From the NCBI RefSeq assembly GCF_965140245.1, contig NC_134077.1, positions 48,953,381 to 49,017,380 on the forward strand: a DNA stretch of 64,000 nt, written 5' to 3'. The position numbers were made by a program, and so were the translations under genes. The notes under the pieces are model-generated. The model ran no database searches and was not told where the DNA came from. It was given only the letters and a program-made list of their open reading frames with translations. Origin of the DNA: Athene noctua (taxonomy: Eukaryota > Chordata > Aves > Strigiformes > Strigidae). This document shows positions 37,401 to 50,900 of this stretch, piece by piece. The first letter of the stretch is position 1, and every line of letters begins with the position of its first letter.

Positions 37401-40400
37401 AGAGTAACTATGTAGCAAATTTGACTTGTGTGAATATCCTAGTTGCTAATTCAATATAATACTTCTTTTGCTAAGTTTTGTTCATAAATTTTAAAGAGAA
37501 GAGGCTAGTTTAAATACAATCAGTGTCTGCTGGTACTTTCAGAGATTCCACTGAACTTATAATGCAAGTGAGTTCCCAACATGTTTGGTGGCCACAAATC
37601 TGACTGTTGCTTGGATAAATATTTTCCCCAGGTGCATAAAATATTATGCAGACCAACACCAGTTTTCATTTAAAGTCTACTCTGTAACTATAGCCAGAGG
37701 CTGTTCCATGCTGCCTGAAATAATGCACTCCAGACTGGCTAAAAAATACCCCCAACAACCCAGGGGATTTTTCTTCCTTTTGACATCTGTAGTTTGAATG
37801 TTCAACATTTTATTTAGCTTTAAGGAATGTCTTTAACTTTAGCAACCAAAGAAAAGTCTTTAATCAATTAACCAAACCTGTCTTTTCCATATAGTGATAT
37901 TGTAGCCTTAGAAGCTGTCATCTTGGTGCTAGTTATGCAAAGAAGGTATTAACTACAAACCAGATACCACTGGAGAGACTCACTGAGGAAGCTCAGTGTA
38001 ATGTTTGATGGACTTTGTCATTGGTAGTGGCAGCTACTGCTACTTATGGGAGGAATGGAGCATTTATGTACTTTGCAGCATCTGCACACTGTCCTTGTTG
38101 CATAAAACTATGCAATCCACCTATTCTGCCCACCAAGGTCATTGTGTCTGATCCTTCTATTCCTCCATATGTAGGGGACTCTCTATGACTCCCTTAGGTT
38201 GTCTTTAATGTTGAATTTTTGTCCCTGTTGTCTTTCCCCAGTGTCCATCACCTTTTTACTTCAGCAGTTTGGGCTGTGTCCTTACCATAAACAAAACAGG
38301 ATCTAGATTGAAGCTTGGATGCCAGCTCATAGCTGGCTGTGGTTTTATGAGGAGCGTGTTTTCTGCCATAGCTTTAGCCTGTAGGCTAACTCCTGCAGGA
38401 GTATAATGTGGAGGAGGAGCATGTGGCAAAGCATGTTCCCAGGTTTAGCTTTGATATGACCTGCCTCTTTGAGGGTGAGAGATAGCAGGTATGAAGGCAC
38501 AACCCGTGCTGTTTCACTTGTCCTCAAGGCCAACAAACTGCCTCTGGCCTTTCCTTCTTAGTAAGATTCAATGCCTGTTCAGTTAGAATACATTCTGTAC
38601 ACCCGATCCATGTTTCCAGTGACTCCTAAATTTCAGCCCTTAAGCAGCCCTTGCTGTCTACCTGTCATGTCTAACACCTCATGCCTCCATCCTGAAGATA
38701 TCTTAACTCTCTAGTCTGTCATACTGGGATATCTCCATGCCTTTCTCATACCTCCTGCTCACCAGTGCCCACTTCTAGGCTGCCTTGCACACAAGTCTAC
38801 TGGAATATTCTCTACTTTGCTCTGCTGAGACCATGTTCTCCCTCTTCTTCTACCATTTGCAGTTTTCAAAGAGGTGGGTCATTTGGGATATTGGCATATT
38901 CAGCTCCTTGAGAACATGGGTGGAGGTGGTGACCTTCTTGAATGTGCTTCATTGAGTGGGTTAAAATACAGGCAGCCTGTTCACAACTTTCTGTGTGAAT
39001 AGTGACCAGCTCTCCCGCAGTTTAGCCTGTCAAGGTGAGTTTGGGTTCCAACAACTAAACTGAGTTAAAACAGCAGTTTGCTGTACCAGTTCTTGGACTT
39101 GGCAATGAGTGAGAATACTGATTGTACTCTGAGGATGCTGATCCTAGTCTTCATGTATGTCTTGCCTGTATTACATGTGTCAGCTAGCCCAATTAGGAAG
39201 GTAGGACCTTTCCCTCCTGGTATCAGTCCCAGCCTCTTAATTTTTTCCTACCTTATTTGGCAAATTGAGGTGCTGGTCTCAAGAGTTTCTGAAATAAATA
39301 ACATATTACAAAGAAAATGTTTTTCTCTGGGAGCAGCTGTGCATATGGCTATACTGTTGGAATAAAAGTCAAGATAATTTTATAACTGAATAGCTACATT
39401 CTAGGCAAAGCACGTTAATCAAACATGATTGTGGGTTTCTTTAATTTTTCTAGTGTGATATTAGTGCGAATCTGAGGAATGCAATTTTTCACTTGTCAGA
39501 GCTTTAGTGGTGTATTATCTAGAGTTGTAATTGAGAGGTCACATGTCTAACTTTTTGCTTCCAAAGTTAACCCCTTTATTTTCTTATGTTCACTTGAACA
39601 GGATTTATGCCTGATTAAGTTACTGTCTTTTATCATAATTAAAGAAAAATGTTGTGGAGGGAGAACTAAAAACACTGTTCAATGGAAAACAGATTGTTGT
39701 GCCTGTAATGAAACAAAAGGGACCCTGTCATACACAGTGCCTTTTTTCCCCTCCCCTCAGAATAATCGGCAGTTCAGAAAGATTTATCTGCTGTGAGAAT
39801 GATTCAGCTGTCCAGAGCTAAGGGTGTGTGTGGGGAGGAAACATATTTCAGCTTTTCAGAAAGGAAGCGACATGCTGCAGAGTTTGCCTGCGATCACAGG
39901 AACAGCAGCTCTAGCAACAGTGCTTATAACCTGTATTTGTAAACTATCTCGCCTGTTTGCAGTTGGTGCCAAAAATGGATTAGTAGATTTTAACAGCATC
40001 TCTCTTCAGTACTCTTAAGTGAATTACTGTATACAGTGTGCCCTTGATTTATAAAGGGTTTCTTCTTTTGGTGCCTTAGAGTCTCATTTTAAATAGCATA
40101 GAATGCTTGCAAAATTATTTTTTTTAAATGTATGCTTCTGACAGAGAAAACTCTACTGTTGCTGTTAGCTTTCACCTATCTGAAGTTACTTTAAGGCTGT
40201 AACACACTGGATAAAAATCCATATGACAGTGTTTAACAGTGAAAAGGAAATGTAAGCCGGTCACTGTTGGATTATTCAGCCTTTCTGACACAATAGTATA
40301 TTCACTTATCATCTGACAAACTGTTACAGAACTTTTGTGGTCGATCTTAATTTGTTACGGTAACTTTAAAACATCTTGTGTCCTACTGATCTTTAAAGTT

Positions 40401-40757
40401 TGAAATGAGTTTCTAGTTCTACTAAAGAAAAACTGTTTCAAAGTATAAAATCAGAGGAGATCTGAATAAATTACAGATTTTAAAGTATTTTTGTATGCAT
40501 ATTTGGCTGCTTTCTTTGTACTTACAGTACAAGGAGATATAAATACAAATAAATACATCTGATGTACATTTTCTCTCTTTACATATATTTACATCCGGTG
40601 TTACAGAGGAAGCATTCTGTCCCAGGCCACAGAGGATTGTTAGTCTGTATCAGGGCTTTCTCAATTCCTGATGCTGTGGTGACAGTTACACCATGTTTCT
40701 CAACATAGTATGAGCTAGTTTATCAACAGAAATTACAGATTGAGCATATTGTAAACA

Positions 40758-41303
40758 TTACCTTAAGAAATAATAAGCTATGTTTCTATTCATGAATGTG
40801 CCAATCTGGATTGTGACGTGGGCTTTCATTTGTGTTTGAAGTATAAGTCCGGTTGAGGACCACTGTTGATACATTTCTGTTGGTTGTTCCCCTTTGTACT
40901 CTGTCATAGGTGTTTGGTACACCTGTAACAGAGGGACATTCTGGTTCATAGTTCATGACCAGATTGGAAAAGTTTATCCAAAAAGCATGGGTGAGGCACA
41001 TTGTATAGTATTTTCTCAATATTTCTGAAGCTGTATCTTCAGCTTCAGACTCTTGATACATTTGGTCTTCATGTAACAATGGTAGCAAATTATTATTGTT
41101 TCAAATTCAGATTGTTTCTGAGAAGTTATATGGCTGAGTCTTGTTTGGAGGTAAGGTGTACTGATCTGGTTGTACATGCAAGGGTTTAACTGCTGTTGCT
41201 CAGCTGCCATATCATCTCTCTGAAATCTAACATCAGCGATGCTCAAGGGAGAGACAACCATTTCTTCTAACCATGGAAGGAGAAGTCTCATCTTGTCTTC
41301 CAT
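40758..41303 (-). other. Chain of overlapping minus-strand open frames, possible decayed coding segment
   Basis: Three open frames on the minus strand overlap in order: 41303-41016 (95 codons), 41088-40786 (100 codons) and 40949-40758 (63 codons). They pass from one frame to the next, as a coding sequence with two frameshifts would. The predicted peptides are compositionally protein-like, with few homopolymers and charged/glutamine-rich patches (MAAEQQQLNP, YQESEAEDTASEILRKYY, TEYKGEQPTEMYQQW). A stop lies two codons upstream of the first ATG. I recognise no family, and no poly-A tail or splice sites support a processed pseudogene. Coincidence is a real possibility. Confidence 0.25.
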
Positions 41304-44300
41304 GTCTTAGGAAAGCTCTTTAACTGTGTTTCTGCTTAGGCAGAGAACTCTCTGTTTAGTCGTCTGGTTAGCTATGTAGCTAGAAGAAAATAAAAGAGCT
41401 GCAATATTGACCAGTGCTAGCATACTGGTTTTAGATTGGGAAAAATCTGCTGTTGGCTAATAATAAAAAAAGTGATAGATTTTATTTAGTATTTCTTCTT
41501 GTTCTCACTAATAACAGAAATATTATCAGGGCAAGAAAATGGCAATTAGAAAAGAGCAATATTTTTTTTTCAGTTGGCCCAGTTTATTTGGTATTTATGC
41601 TGATTGCCAAGCAGATGTTGCATATCAGTTTCTAAGCCATCAACCTGGAATAGTATAAAATGTAAAAATTCTACAAGTGTTGAGACCTATTTTTTAGTTT
41701 TTTATGGCAACAAGGGAGATGGAAATTTTCTTTATTAAGCCCGTAATATATCACATGAAGAAAGAATTTATGTGTCTGCACCGTATAGTGTATCTGCAGC
41801 CACCTTCTGCGTGGGAAATTCAGGGAACTGAACATGTAAACATTGCCTATCTGTTTTGTCTGAAGTCTGCCAGTTTAGCATATATTGCTAGTGCAGTCAG
41901 TTTGAGCAAACCTGTCTGGTTTTGCACAGTGTCCTATAAGCAGTCTGTAATCATGCCCATGGCTCTAGTTGAGCTATGAATAGGAGACTTAAACTGGTGA
42001 GCTGGATGAAGATGGTCATGGTTCAGCTAAAGCTAGAAGACATCTACTACACTAAACCATACACAGTTATAGTGTTAACATGCTAAATTTTTGTCATCCA
42101 AGCTGGTTTTATCTTCCTTCCTTCTGGTTCATCTTACACCTGGTTTACTGATGAGGCAGCAATGCAGTCTCCACTATACTGATGGAGATGAAAGATTTTC
42201 TGAAGTGTCACATATGGTAGAATTTTGCTCATCTTTATTGTTGATTTTTATACAAGGATGAAGTATCTCAGCTTGATGATTGGGTTCCAAGTCAAATTTG
42301 CAGAGCTGGAATGTAAACTCATCACATTGCTTTGGAAATCATTGAGGCAATAACCCTGGAATGCAGTGATGCATCTTACAAAGCTACTCAGAATGGAACC
42401 ATAGTTAGTATAAAAATGGGGGGACTTAAGCAAACCTGTTCTTAAGTTCCAACTTTTCCAACTTTTTTTTTTTTTTTAAGTTTGTCCATTGATTTGTTAT
42501 TGTTCTTGTTCTTTCAAAATTTACAGATTAGGACTGTTGTTAGATTTTTGTAAGAGTTTGATCATTAAAGAATACTTTATTTTCTTTGGGTATGGGTTTT
42601 TTTTTCCCCCTCCCAGCATATGCACCATTTTATTATCCATACGCAAGGATCGTTAATGGAGAGTGACAGGTGATAAGTCAACATTAGTTCCCAATTTGAC
42701 TGAAAGATTTCATGATATAAATAACTTTCTTTTAAAGCTCATCTGTTCTCCATTTAGCAGAGTTTATATACTATGGTGAGATTTTAGCTTGGGAGTTTCA
42801 GTAGAAATATGTGTGCTTCCCTTCTTACGAATTAATTGAAAAGGAGGTTTCCATCAACATCAAAGGAATTCTGACCCATAGGGGGCTACTCTGGTCATCC
42901 TGGAGTATAACTGGTAGTAAGTAGTTCTTCAGCAATGAAAGATAATATGCTGCTGGTGATGTTTATCTCACATGTTCAAATTAAGGGTTTGGGGTTTCTT
43001 TTTGAATGTGTTTTCTCAGTCACTCTCATGATCAGATACGGTAAGTCAGTCTGGAGAGAAAATCTATTCTGGCTTATCTTTGGCTTGTGTAGACACAGAA
43101 AACTTTTTTTTTTTAAAGTGAAGAAGAAAGAGGGAGCTTGGTTCTATTCTGGGATGGGTAGGAAGATAACTGGCTTATTTCTCCTACAGTTCAGGATTAT
43201 TTGACATGGACATGAAGACAAAATTAGTAATTGGAAATACCATTTGGACTTTGCATGAAAAAAAAAATGCTGTCCTACTAAACCTTTTCTCCAGAGATGA
43301 ATGAGTTTCTGGAAGGAGGTGGATAGGAAAATAAGTCTTATTCCTTCTTTTCCTCCTTCTGTATCCCTTGTTCACTGGCTCCCATTCCCAAGTAGACTGG
43401 TTCTCTTGTGGATGAAGGGGAAAAAGTTGCCTTCCCCTACATGTTCTGTTATGGTCTTTGGGATGAAACAAAGAAATGAACAGTCAGAATCCAATAGAAC
43501 TGTTAAGCACGTGTTCTTTGTTATCAGCACTGGGGTCGTCCTGGGAATTTGGGGTATGTTTTCTTTCCCATGGGCTGTGGGACTCCACAGTTCTACATAA
43601 ACCCGCATTTCAGCTGTTCACCACCAGGAGTGGAAAACCTGTCCAACGTCTCCTTCACTCCACTGTCTCTTTGCTGCAGAGAGGGGAGTCACTTTTGGTG
43701 AGACATCAGTGGCTACAGAAGCCAAGGCAAGACCAGCCTGAGGGGTAGAAGTGAGGCACCACTTTAGCACTGGTGACAGTGCACAGCAGCATTGGTACCT
43801 AACAACAGTGGTAATGTGACTGTACGTGATTTTAGGATTAGGTAGAGTTTGGCCAGAAAATGTGGGTTTTTAAGACTGCATTGCTTGTTTATGTTCTTAT
43901 ATTGACATAATTCTTCTATAGCAGTAACAACTGTAGTGGAAATGCTTAGTAACCTTTTTCATCTTCACATTAGAAGATGACAAAGCTGAAAATGTATGAG
44001 TAGTAAGTGTAGAGACAGCTTTTAAAAAACCCCAACTTGTTCTGCTTTTTTGCAATGCGTATCCAGTCTGCAGAGTTAATTTCTTCGTTAAGGTGGGGAT
44101 TACACTTAACATGCTGTCTAGCAGGGACTCTGTGGTTTGGAATTGGAACTACATGATGCTGTCAGCTGCAAGCAGACAAAATGATCAGATACGTAATGGA
44201 TTCACCTTGGGGGAGGGGAAAGAGTGTGTCATTATTTCAGGGTTACCCACACTGCAGAAAGTAATTATGCCGATGCTCATTCTAAGTGCTCATGGTATTG

Positions 44301-44333
44301 AGAGAGTTAGCCACTTTGACAAATCAGGTGGGG

Positions 44334-44369
44334 AGGTAACTTGAAACAAATCAGGTAACTTGAAACAAA
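44334..44369. repeat. Tandem duplication, period 19
   Basis: AGGTAACTTGAAACAAA occurs at 44334-44350 and again at 44353-44369 with two bases between. The copies are identical, so the duplication looks recent. Confidence 0.9.
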
Positions 44370-44396
44370 GCAAAACATAGTGATTATTTCCATGTA

Positions 44397-44475
44397 ACAC
44401 ACACACGAGCATGTGCACACATGTGGGCACACACGCACACACACCACACTCACATCACCATCTTCCCCCCCCCCC
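44397..44475. repeat. CA-rich microsatellite with poly-C end
   Basis: Imperfect CA repeats (ACACACACGAGCATGTGCAC, then CACACACGCACACACACC) end in a run of about eleven C bases at 44466-44475. Alternating purine-pyrimidine tracts of this kind can adopt Z-form DNA. Confidence 0.85.
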
Positions 44476-45514
44476 GGTGAATAGTATCATTCTCCTACTG
44501 AACTTTTTCTTAATGATAAATGAGATCTGTACTGAAATTCTACTCATGTTAAATTTAAAATGAGTGAAGGTGATGTTAAATTTAAACTGGGTGATGTAGC
44601 TCATCATATGGGAATAACAAAAGGGTTTTTTTGGGAAAAAAAAGTTTCCTGTGCTCAGATTCATGCAAGGTTTGTGTCTCAATCTGCATTTACTAGAAAT
44701 AGATGTGCTTCCATGAAGTGTTTTCAGATTGAGATTTGTGCCCTCTTCAGAAGTCTCAGTTGTTTCCAAAGAAAACTATTGAAAAATATTACAAAAAGTA
44801 TGCCAGCAACCAAGAGAAATAAATTCTATTAAAAATAGTGACTGATAGAGATCAGGTCACGTTGTTCCCGTTCTGGCTGTCCACCTTCCAGACAATTGTG
44901 GAATATGCTGTCATGTAGCTGGACCACCTAATGATCAAGTAGATGTGTAGAAAGTGTGCTGTAGTAGCAGAGTGTATGGATTTCTTTGTGTTTAGATCAC
45001 TTAGAAGAAGCTTCCTAAGGTTAAGTATCAGCGTAGCAAATATGTAATGGAGATTTAGATGAGATTAATAATTGTAGCTGAAAATCACCTAAAGCTAGTT
45101 TCACTGTAGAAGCACCGAAATGAGCTGATTCACCTTCTGAAGCCCTTTTTTTCTTTTGTGGTTGTTGGTTTTTGTTTTGGGTTTTTTTTTCAGTTGGTGG
45201 TATGTTTTATTGTTAGTATGGAAAATATCAAAATATTAAACTAGACTGTGGAGGAATCTGATCTACAAAACAGTTCTGATAGAGTAGTACTGGTGAAAAA
45301 ACACTTCTGTTAACAAGATGAGAGGACATAATTGAAATAGATTCGGGTCTAACTTTTTTTGAGGATAATACCTATGTAGTGACCACAGAATTTTTTCTAT
45401 AGTCAAAGTTAATTTATTCAAGTTATTTAAAATTTTTTGGGGAGGGAACCAAAACATGAGAGTGATGTTTATTAATGTAAGTGCATGTTAAGTATCTTCA
45501 GGTGTTAATATTTG

Positions 45515-45597
45515 GCTGTTTAATTATATAATTCATTTAATCTTTCAAATTTATAATATTTATATAAGAAAATTTATATATAAGATAAACATTTATT
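45515..45597. repeat. AT-rich low-complexity stretch
   Basis: Almost free of G and C (for example TTTATAATATTTATATAAG, AATTTATATATAAG). Matrix-attachment-like composition is possible, but nothing specific supports it. Confidence 0.6.
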
Positions 45598-47816
45598 TCT
45601 GGTTTACATCTGTTAATTGCATTATCTCGGTCAATCATTTGTATTTGTTACTGGAAAAATTATTCTGCAAAATACTAGAGACACTGATATTCCACCTCTA
45701 CATTTTCTGGTAAGAAGAGACTGAGTGGTGTTTTCACTTTTCTTCAGTGTATGCAAGCCTGAATGCTTTTTCTGAAAGTTGACTCATGTGCTTAAACTTG
45801 TTTTGCACTGTATTTACCCATCTTGAAAAGATTTCCAGTTTGCTTTTTTTCCAGTGCAAAAATGAATGTAAAAAACCAAATTCAGGAATTAACACGCCCA
45901 CTTATCTCCTCTCCCTTCTCCCAGATTAAATCAGACCCTGGACTGTGATCAGAAGTTACTTTCATCTCCTGCCAGTATGACTTCAGGCCTAATCTAGGCT
46001 CAGTGGGTGTCTAGAGGTGACAGTTGCATATTAGTTTTGATCTTTTAGGTAGGGAGAGGGTGTGGAAGCGACCACAGAGTTATTGCTTATTGGAAAAGAC
46101 ACCTCTTGACAGCACCTCTTTAACAGCTGTTAAAGCCAGATTCAAGCATGTTGAATCAGGAAGGGCTTTAGAAGAAGGTTGTTGGCTTCAAACCTGGAAA
46201 GGATGAATTCCATGTTCTTCTTACTTGTTCACTTGTTTTAAAGTGCTTCACGTCTGCTTAGGCTGCACAAAGAAGCTTTTAATCATGCTTTGCATGTGTC
46301 CTTTGAATGAGAGCTTAATCTGTGGGAATGCTTTCCTTCAGGACCTGGGAGATGGTACATCAGACATGCCAGTACCACAGGTCTCTTGAATTAGCCATGG
46401 CTCATGACTTGTTTTGCATTTTGCCTTTTCCTTTGCCCAGGAGATGGCTACTTTGTTTACTCATGTCTTTTCTCCTTCCTCTTCCACCAATTTCAGGACA
46501 AATGTTGGTAGCTATTTCATTTCTATCAAGCTTGTACCTGGGAAGAGGAGGTTGGTATAATAATTATCTGGGAGTTTTCTAGGAAGGAATTTCTAAAATA
46601 TTAGGACCCTAAACACAGTTTTAAAATGAAAAAAAAAAAAATTGTCAGTTCTTTGCAGGTATTTCAGTTGTAGGATGAAAACCACAGTGAGCTAATTAAA
46701 GATTTAGCAAAAAAATTGAGTTTGAAACAGGAGGTGGTGTTGATCAAGCTTATGCTGTAAAGTAAGCTTTTGTGTACTTCAGACCAGCCCTGGCAGATGT
46801 TTATCCTGCTTCTTAAAATCTCCAGCGAATATAGTGTGTTCTTTTGCTTATCTCTCCTCAAAATAAGATGCTCTCATGGTTTCTAACTCAAATCCTCTGG
46901 CCTGCAAATTAAGCTGTTTTCTTCTTCTTTATGTAGCAGAAATTAAGACAGATGCTCTCTTTCCTTTATAACAAACTTTTATACCTTGGACAAATGCTTA
47001 CCTATGTCTTTTTGCACTTAAACCTGGTTGTGCAGTTTTTCTTTGACTTAGAGCTGTCTGTTTTTCATAGCTTTTTCAGTGGTGCCCAAAGTTGGACAAG
47101 GACATTGGCACTTAATCAGCAGAATAATTATTTCCAGTACTCATCAAAGTCTACTAGAGTAAAATAATCCTCTCTGGTATCTCAGTATGATGGTTCCAGT
47201 AAGAATTTCCTTGGGTTTTAAGTCTTAAGCATCCACAGTCTACTTTTTTATTGTCTACAGCAGCCAGAATTTTTTCTGCAGTATTGTAACCAGTACAAAA
47301 TGAGGAGAAACTGCTCTGTTGTAGTTTTAAAATGTTACTGTATTTTGCATGTGTCAGATGTTTTTAAATTTCATCTTTTTTGATGTTAGACCCTTCCTCC
47401 TGCTTGTGAATGCAAGTTTGGACTCTCTACTTGTTCCTAAGGATGCTTATGATACCTCCTGCATGGGAGTTACTCACAGGTCTACTGTTTGGATTTCTAA
47501 TTAATGTATTTTACAGAATAAAATCCAAGAGAGTAGACCAATGAATTCCTACTGTAGTTTCAGTTCTGGTTTGACAATGGAAAATTACTCTGCAGCAGGC
47601 AGTTTTTTCAGTTAGTTGTGAGTCCACCTTACTGATCTTTTTGCCTATGTTCCAGTTTCCTGTTTCAAAGAGGAGGTCAAAAGCTGTAGCTAGTCAAGAT
47701 AGATTGCATGACTGCCATTCAGACATGCCTTCCCAGTTCTGTCAGTCACATAACTCTGCAGACACACAGCTGCTGATCATCTTACCTTGCATGCACACAC
47801 ATGGTCGTGCCTTGGA

Positions 47817-47902
47817 ATGACATACCCATTGTATGAGGTGGGAACTCATACGATGGGTATGTCATCCCATCAGATGTGGGGACACTGCCCACATCTGATG
47901 GG
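47817..47902. repeat. Two abutting hairpins with 7-base loops
   Basis: The first inverted repeat has 21 bp arms (47817-47837 and 47845-47865) around a 7-base loop GTGGGAA. Its only mismatch is a T opposite a G, which would still pair as a wobble. The second starts at the next base: 15 bp perfect arms (47866-47880, CCCATCAGATGTGGG; 47888-47902) around the 7-base loop GACACTG. The whole 86 bp is therefore almost fully self-complementary in two adjacent stems. CCTTG occurs just outside on both sides (47810-47814 and 47903-47907). It matches no tRNA, and the stems are shorter than a usual microRNA precursor. A replication template switch or a small foldback element would explain it. Confidence 0.9.
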
Positions 47903-50900
47903 CCTTGAGAAAGTCTGGTGGGAGGAATTTGGTAGGATGGGGGATGACAGATAGGCCCTGATGATGACCTGAGTAGTAACTCCAATTTATATAGCATTTG
48001 CTTGTTGTACCTCTGTTGAAGTTTACGACCATACTCCTTTGTTAAAAACACGTCACAATCAATTTTAAAAGATACGTTCAAGAAGACAACTTCTGCCTCT
48101 TTCTTCTTTTGTTTGTTTTCTTCCCAGTTAAGTACAGACCTTACTTTTGATACTTTATTTAAACATATGGTTTATAGAGAACATGTTTTTACTGTCTTTT
48201 GTATCCATGCTGACTATAACTCATTGCATGCTTTGGCCTTTCTGATTTTATCCATATGTGTTTCTGTAATTCCTCTATACTATGACTAATCATTCATCAC
48301 CGGTCCTTATTTCTAGATTTTTATTTTTTTTTATAAATCTTCTACATTTTCTGATTATAAAGAGGCCCTTACATAGCTGCGTTTGTCCCTTGCTGAGCTT
48401 GTTTCTTCTGTGTTGGGACAAATTCTGTCTTTACTTCTTTTTACCCAGGGTTTTCATCTCCAGGCACTCTGCTTACAAGTATCCTTAGTGTGTTATTGTA
48501 TTCTTTTCTGAATACAACATTCCTTACTGTATCAGGACTTTTTTTAATCTGTCAGTTATGTTTATTTTTTTCCGCAGAATAAAGAATTTGTCGCTTTGTG
48601 ACTACTAATTCGGCTTATGTTTCTTGACTCACCTCTCCTTTACTTAGAGTTAAATATAAATCAACCTCGCCTAGAGAAATCTCAAAAACCTTGTTGGACT
48701 GTCTTTATATTCTTTTTTGTCTTTTCTCCTCCTTGTCCATGGATTCGTGATGAAGTCACCAATACTATCAACTTTTATTCAGGATGCCTCTACTACTTAC
48801 TTAAGGGAAAAAATCATGCATTTCTCCCTCTGAGTGATCTATAGCAGGTCTGCAACAAGACGTGATTGTCCTCATGCTTTTCACATTTTGTGTTTGCTCA
48901 GAGATATTTCAAAGTCTACTTCTCAACTCTTCCTGAACTTCAGAGCAAGTATGTGCGTTCTTGATTTGCAATGTAAGACCTTCTCTCCTTTTTTTCACCC
49001 TGCTGTATTTCATCAACAAGTTCTTTGTACCACTCTACACCAATTTTAGCCCTGCTATTTCTCCCCAGTCTTTGTTATGTGGATTCAGTGGTAATTTTGG
49101 TTGATTCGAAAGACTTGAAGGTTCTTCCAGCTTTTCACCTGCTTCTGGCATTTCTGTATAGACAACTCAGATATTTGGCATATTACCCTACCTGTTGTCT
49201 CTCCCATGATCCTCATAAAGTTTTTTGACAGAAAAAGCTGGTTGCTTTCGATACTCTACTAGGGAGACTTCAAAGGAATGCAGTTTCATAAAGCTGCTGA
49301 GTGCTCTCTGCCAAAACTCAGGCCTCCTTAGAATATGTCCTGCTGATTGTTCAAAAGTGGAGGTGTGCAACATCATTCATTTTGAAGTTACCAGCTACAA
49401 ATATAGAATGAACTCCAGTAATTTTTTTTTAATGTTATCTTAGTTTTCTGCGAAACAATTATAGCATAGTTCAGTGTGAGTCAGCATGGAGGCAAAAGCT
49501 ACAGCTTTAATAGTAATTTATTTTGGTGGTTACTGGCTTTTGAATATCTGCTGTGGATCAGATTAAATGATTTGTGTTCTATGACAAGTTTTCAGTAAAA
49601 ATACTTTGATGAACAGTTTTCTGGAGTATGGTTTTAAATGGTCCCGTGAAACTCATATGGTGACTTGCCAACCAAGGAGAACCAGCAAAGCCAAAGCAGT
49701 GTAGGTAAAACTCCAGTGGGTGTCCTAAATTCCCTTCTGGGCAGAAGATGGTATACTTCTAGGGGATCAACAGTAATTTGCCTACTGTTTTCTGCTGACT
49801 CAAAGTCCTTTTGTGGCATGTTTGTTACACAACATTGGAAAGCAAGATTGATTTTTTTTTTTTTTTTTTTACTGCTCTTTTTTCTCTCCCCTGATGAGCT
49901 CTTTGAAGGGAGATTGTTTGGCAGTGGAAGTTAAAGGTCCGGTATGTATGCAAGTGGGGATGGGTGGAAAAAATGGAGGCCCACAAGGGAAGTGGTAGAA
50001 ATCCAAAAGTATAACTACACAAAAATAATACTTCTGCCAAAGGGCAGTTTTATCCTTTCTGCACATAATAGCAGTCTTTAACTCTTAGTTATGGGGATGG
50101 GTCTGTATGGAACCTGGAAGTGATTACTTAAATGGGAATATAAAAGGACTATATTTGTGCTTTTTTAAAGAGAAAGAAATGGAAACTTCGCAATATTTAT
50201 AGTAACTTATGCCAAGTGGACTTATCATTAGCCTAAGCTTTTTTTTTTTTTTTAAAGCTAGAGAAGATTTATGAAGACAGGGATTTAAGGATAAACCTCT
50301 GTATGGAATAGCTGTTTGAACACACTCATCTCTGTTGCCTGTATATTAATTTATAATAGATCTAAGTTTTAAAATTTTTTCCTCTTGAGTTTTCGATTGT
50401 GGCAGTTATTTTTCAACATGTTACTTATTTACACCTTGTTTCATTTTTCATGTGATTTTGTCTTTGTGTCAGGTTGCATAGGGATACACCTTCATAGCTA
50501 CACCTTCACAACTCAGGATGTCTGACTTGATTTTCAAACCTGTGAGGTTTATCAACATTTGGTTGTATATGGTTTCCACCTGCCCACTAAACTTTCATGA
50601 GGATCATACACACCTGTGTTTCTATACTCAGAAATATCTTCTAATTATGACTATAGATGCCTTCTGTCAGGCACCATACTGCACCACTTTGGTACAAATC
50701 CTGGGGTGCAAGACTCCAGAATTGTATCTGCTGGAAGGACTTGTACAGCAATCAGTGATACATTATTTTTTCTTTCTGTTCTGTTCTTTACATCTCTGGT
50801 GAAAAATGGCCCCATTTCTATTCCTTGATCTACAAGCTGGATCATTTTACTTTTTTTTAAGGCACTTTTATGAGCAATTTAGAGGATTTTACAAAGAGGA

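Larger units (their letters stand above)
31675..40757. other. Unique noncoding DNA
   Basis: About 9 kb without a recognised gene. Landmarks are a perfect 18 bp palindrome TTAAAAAAGCTTTTTTAA (32741-32758), a T/G-rich tract (33315-33410), a T tract at 33980-33992 and an A-rich array with period 13 (34386-34435). The interval near 38100-38870 has a pyrimidine-rich top strand and few long frames. Nothing resembles a conserved exon. Confidence 0.6.
41304..47816. other. Unique noncoding DNA
   Basis: About 6.5 kb with no recognised gene. It includes a T tract at 42464-42478, an exact 17 bp tandem duplication (44334-44369), a CA-rich repeat with a poly-C end (44397-44475) and a very AT-rich stretch (45515-45597). 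Open frames are short and unrecognised. Confidence 0.6.

Noticed and set aside
47782..48081. 99-codon minus-strand frame over the double hairpin
   Set aside because: It is open by chance through the inverted repeats. The encoded peptide is partly a product of the palindromes and matches nothing.
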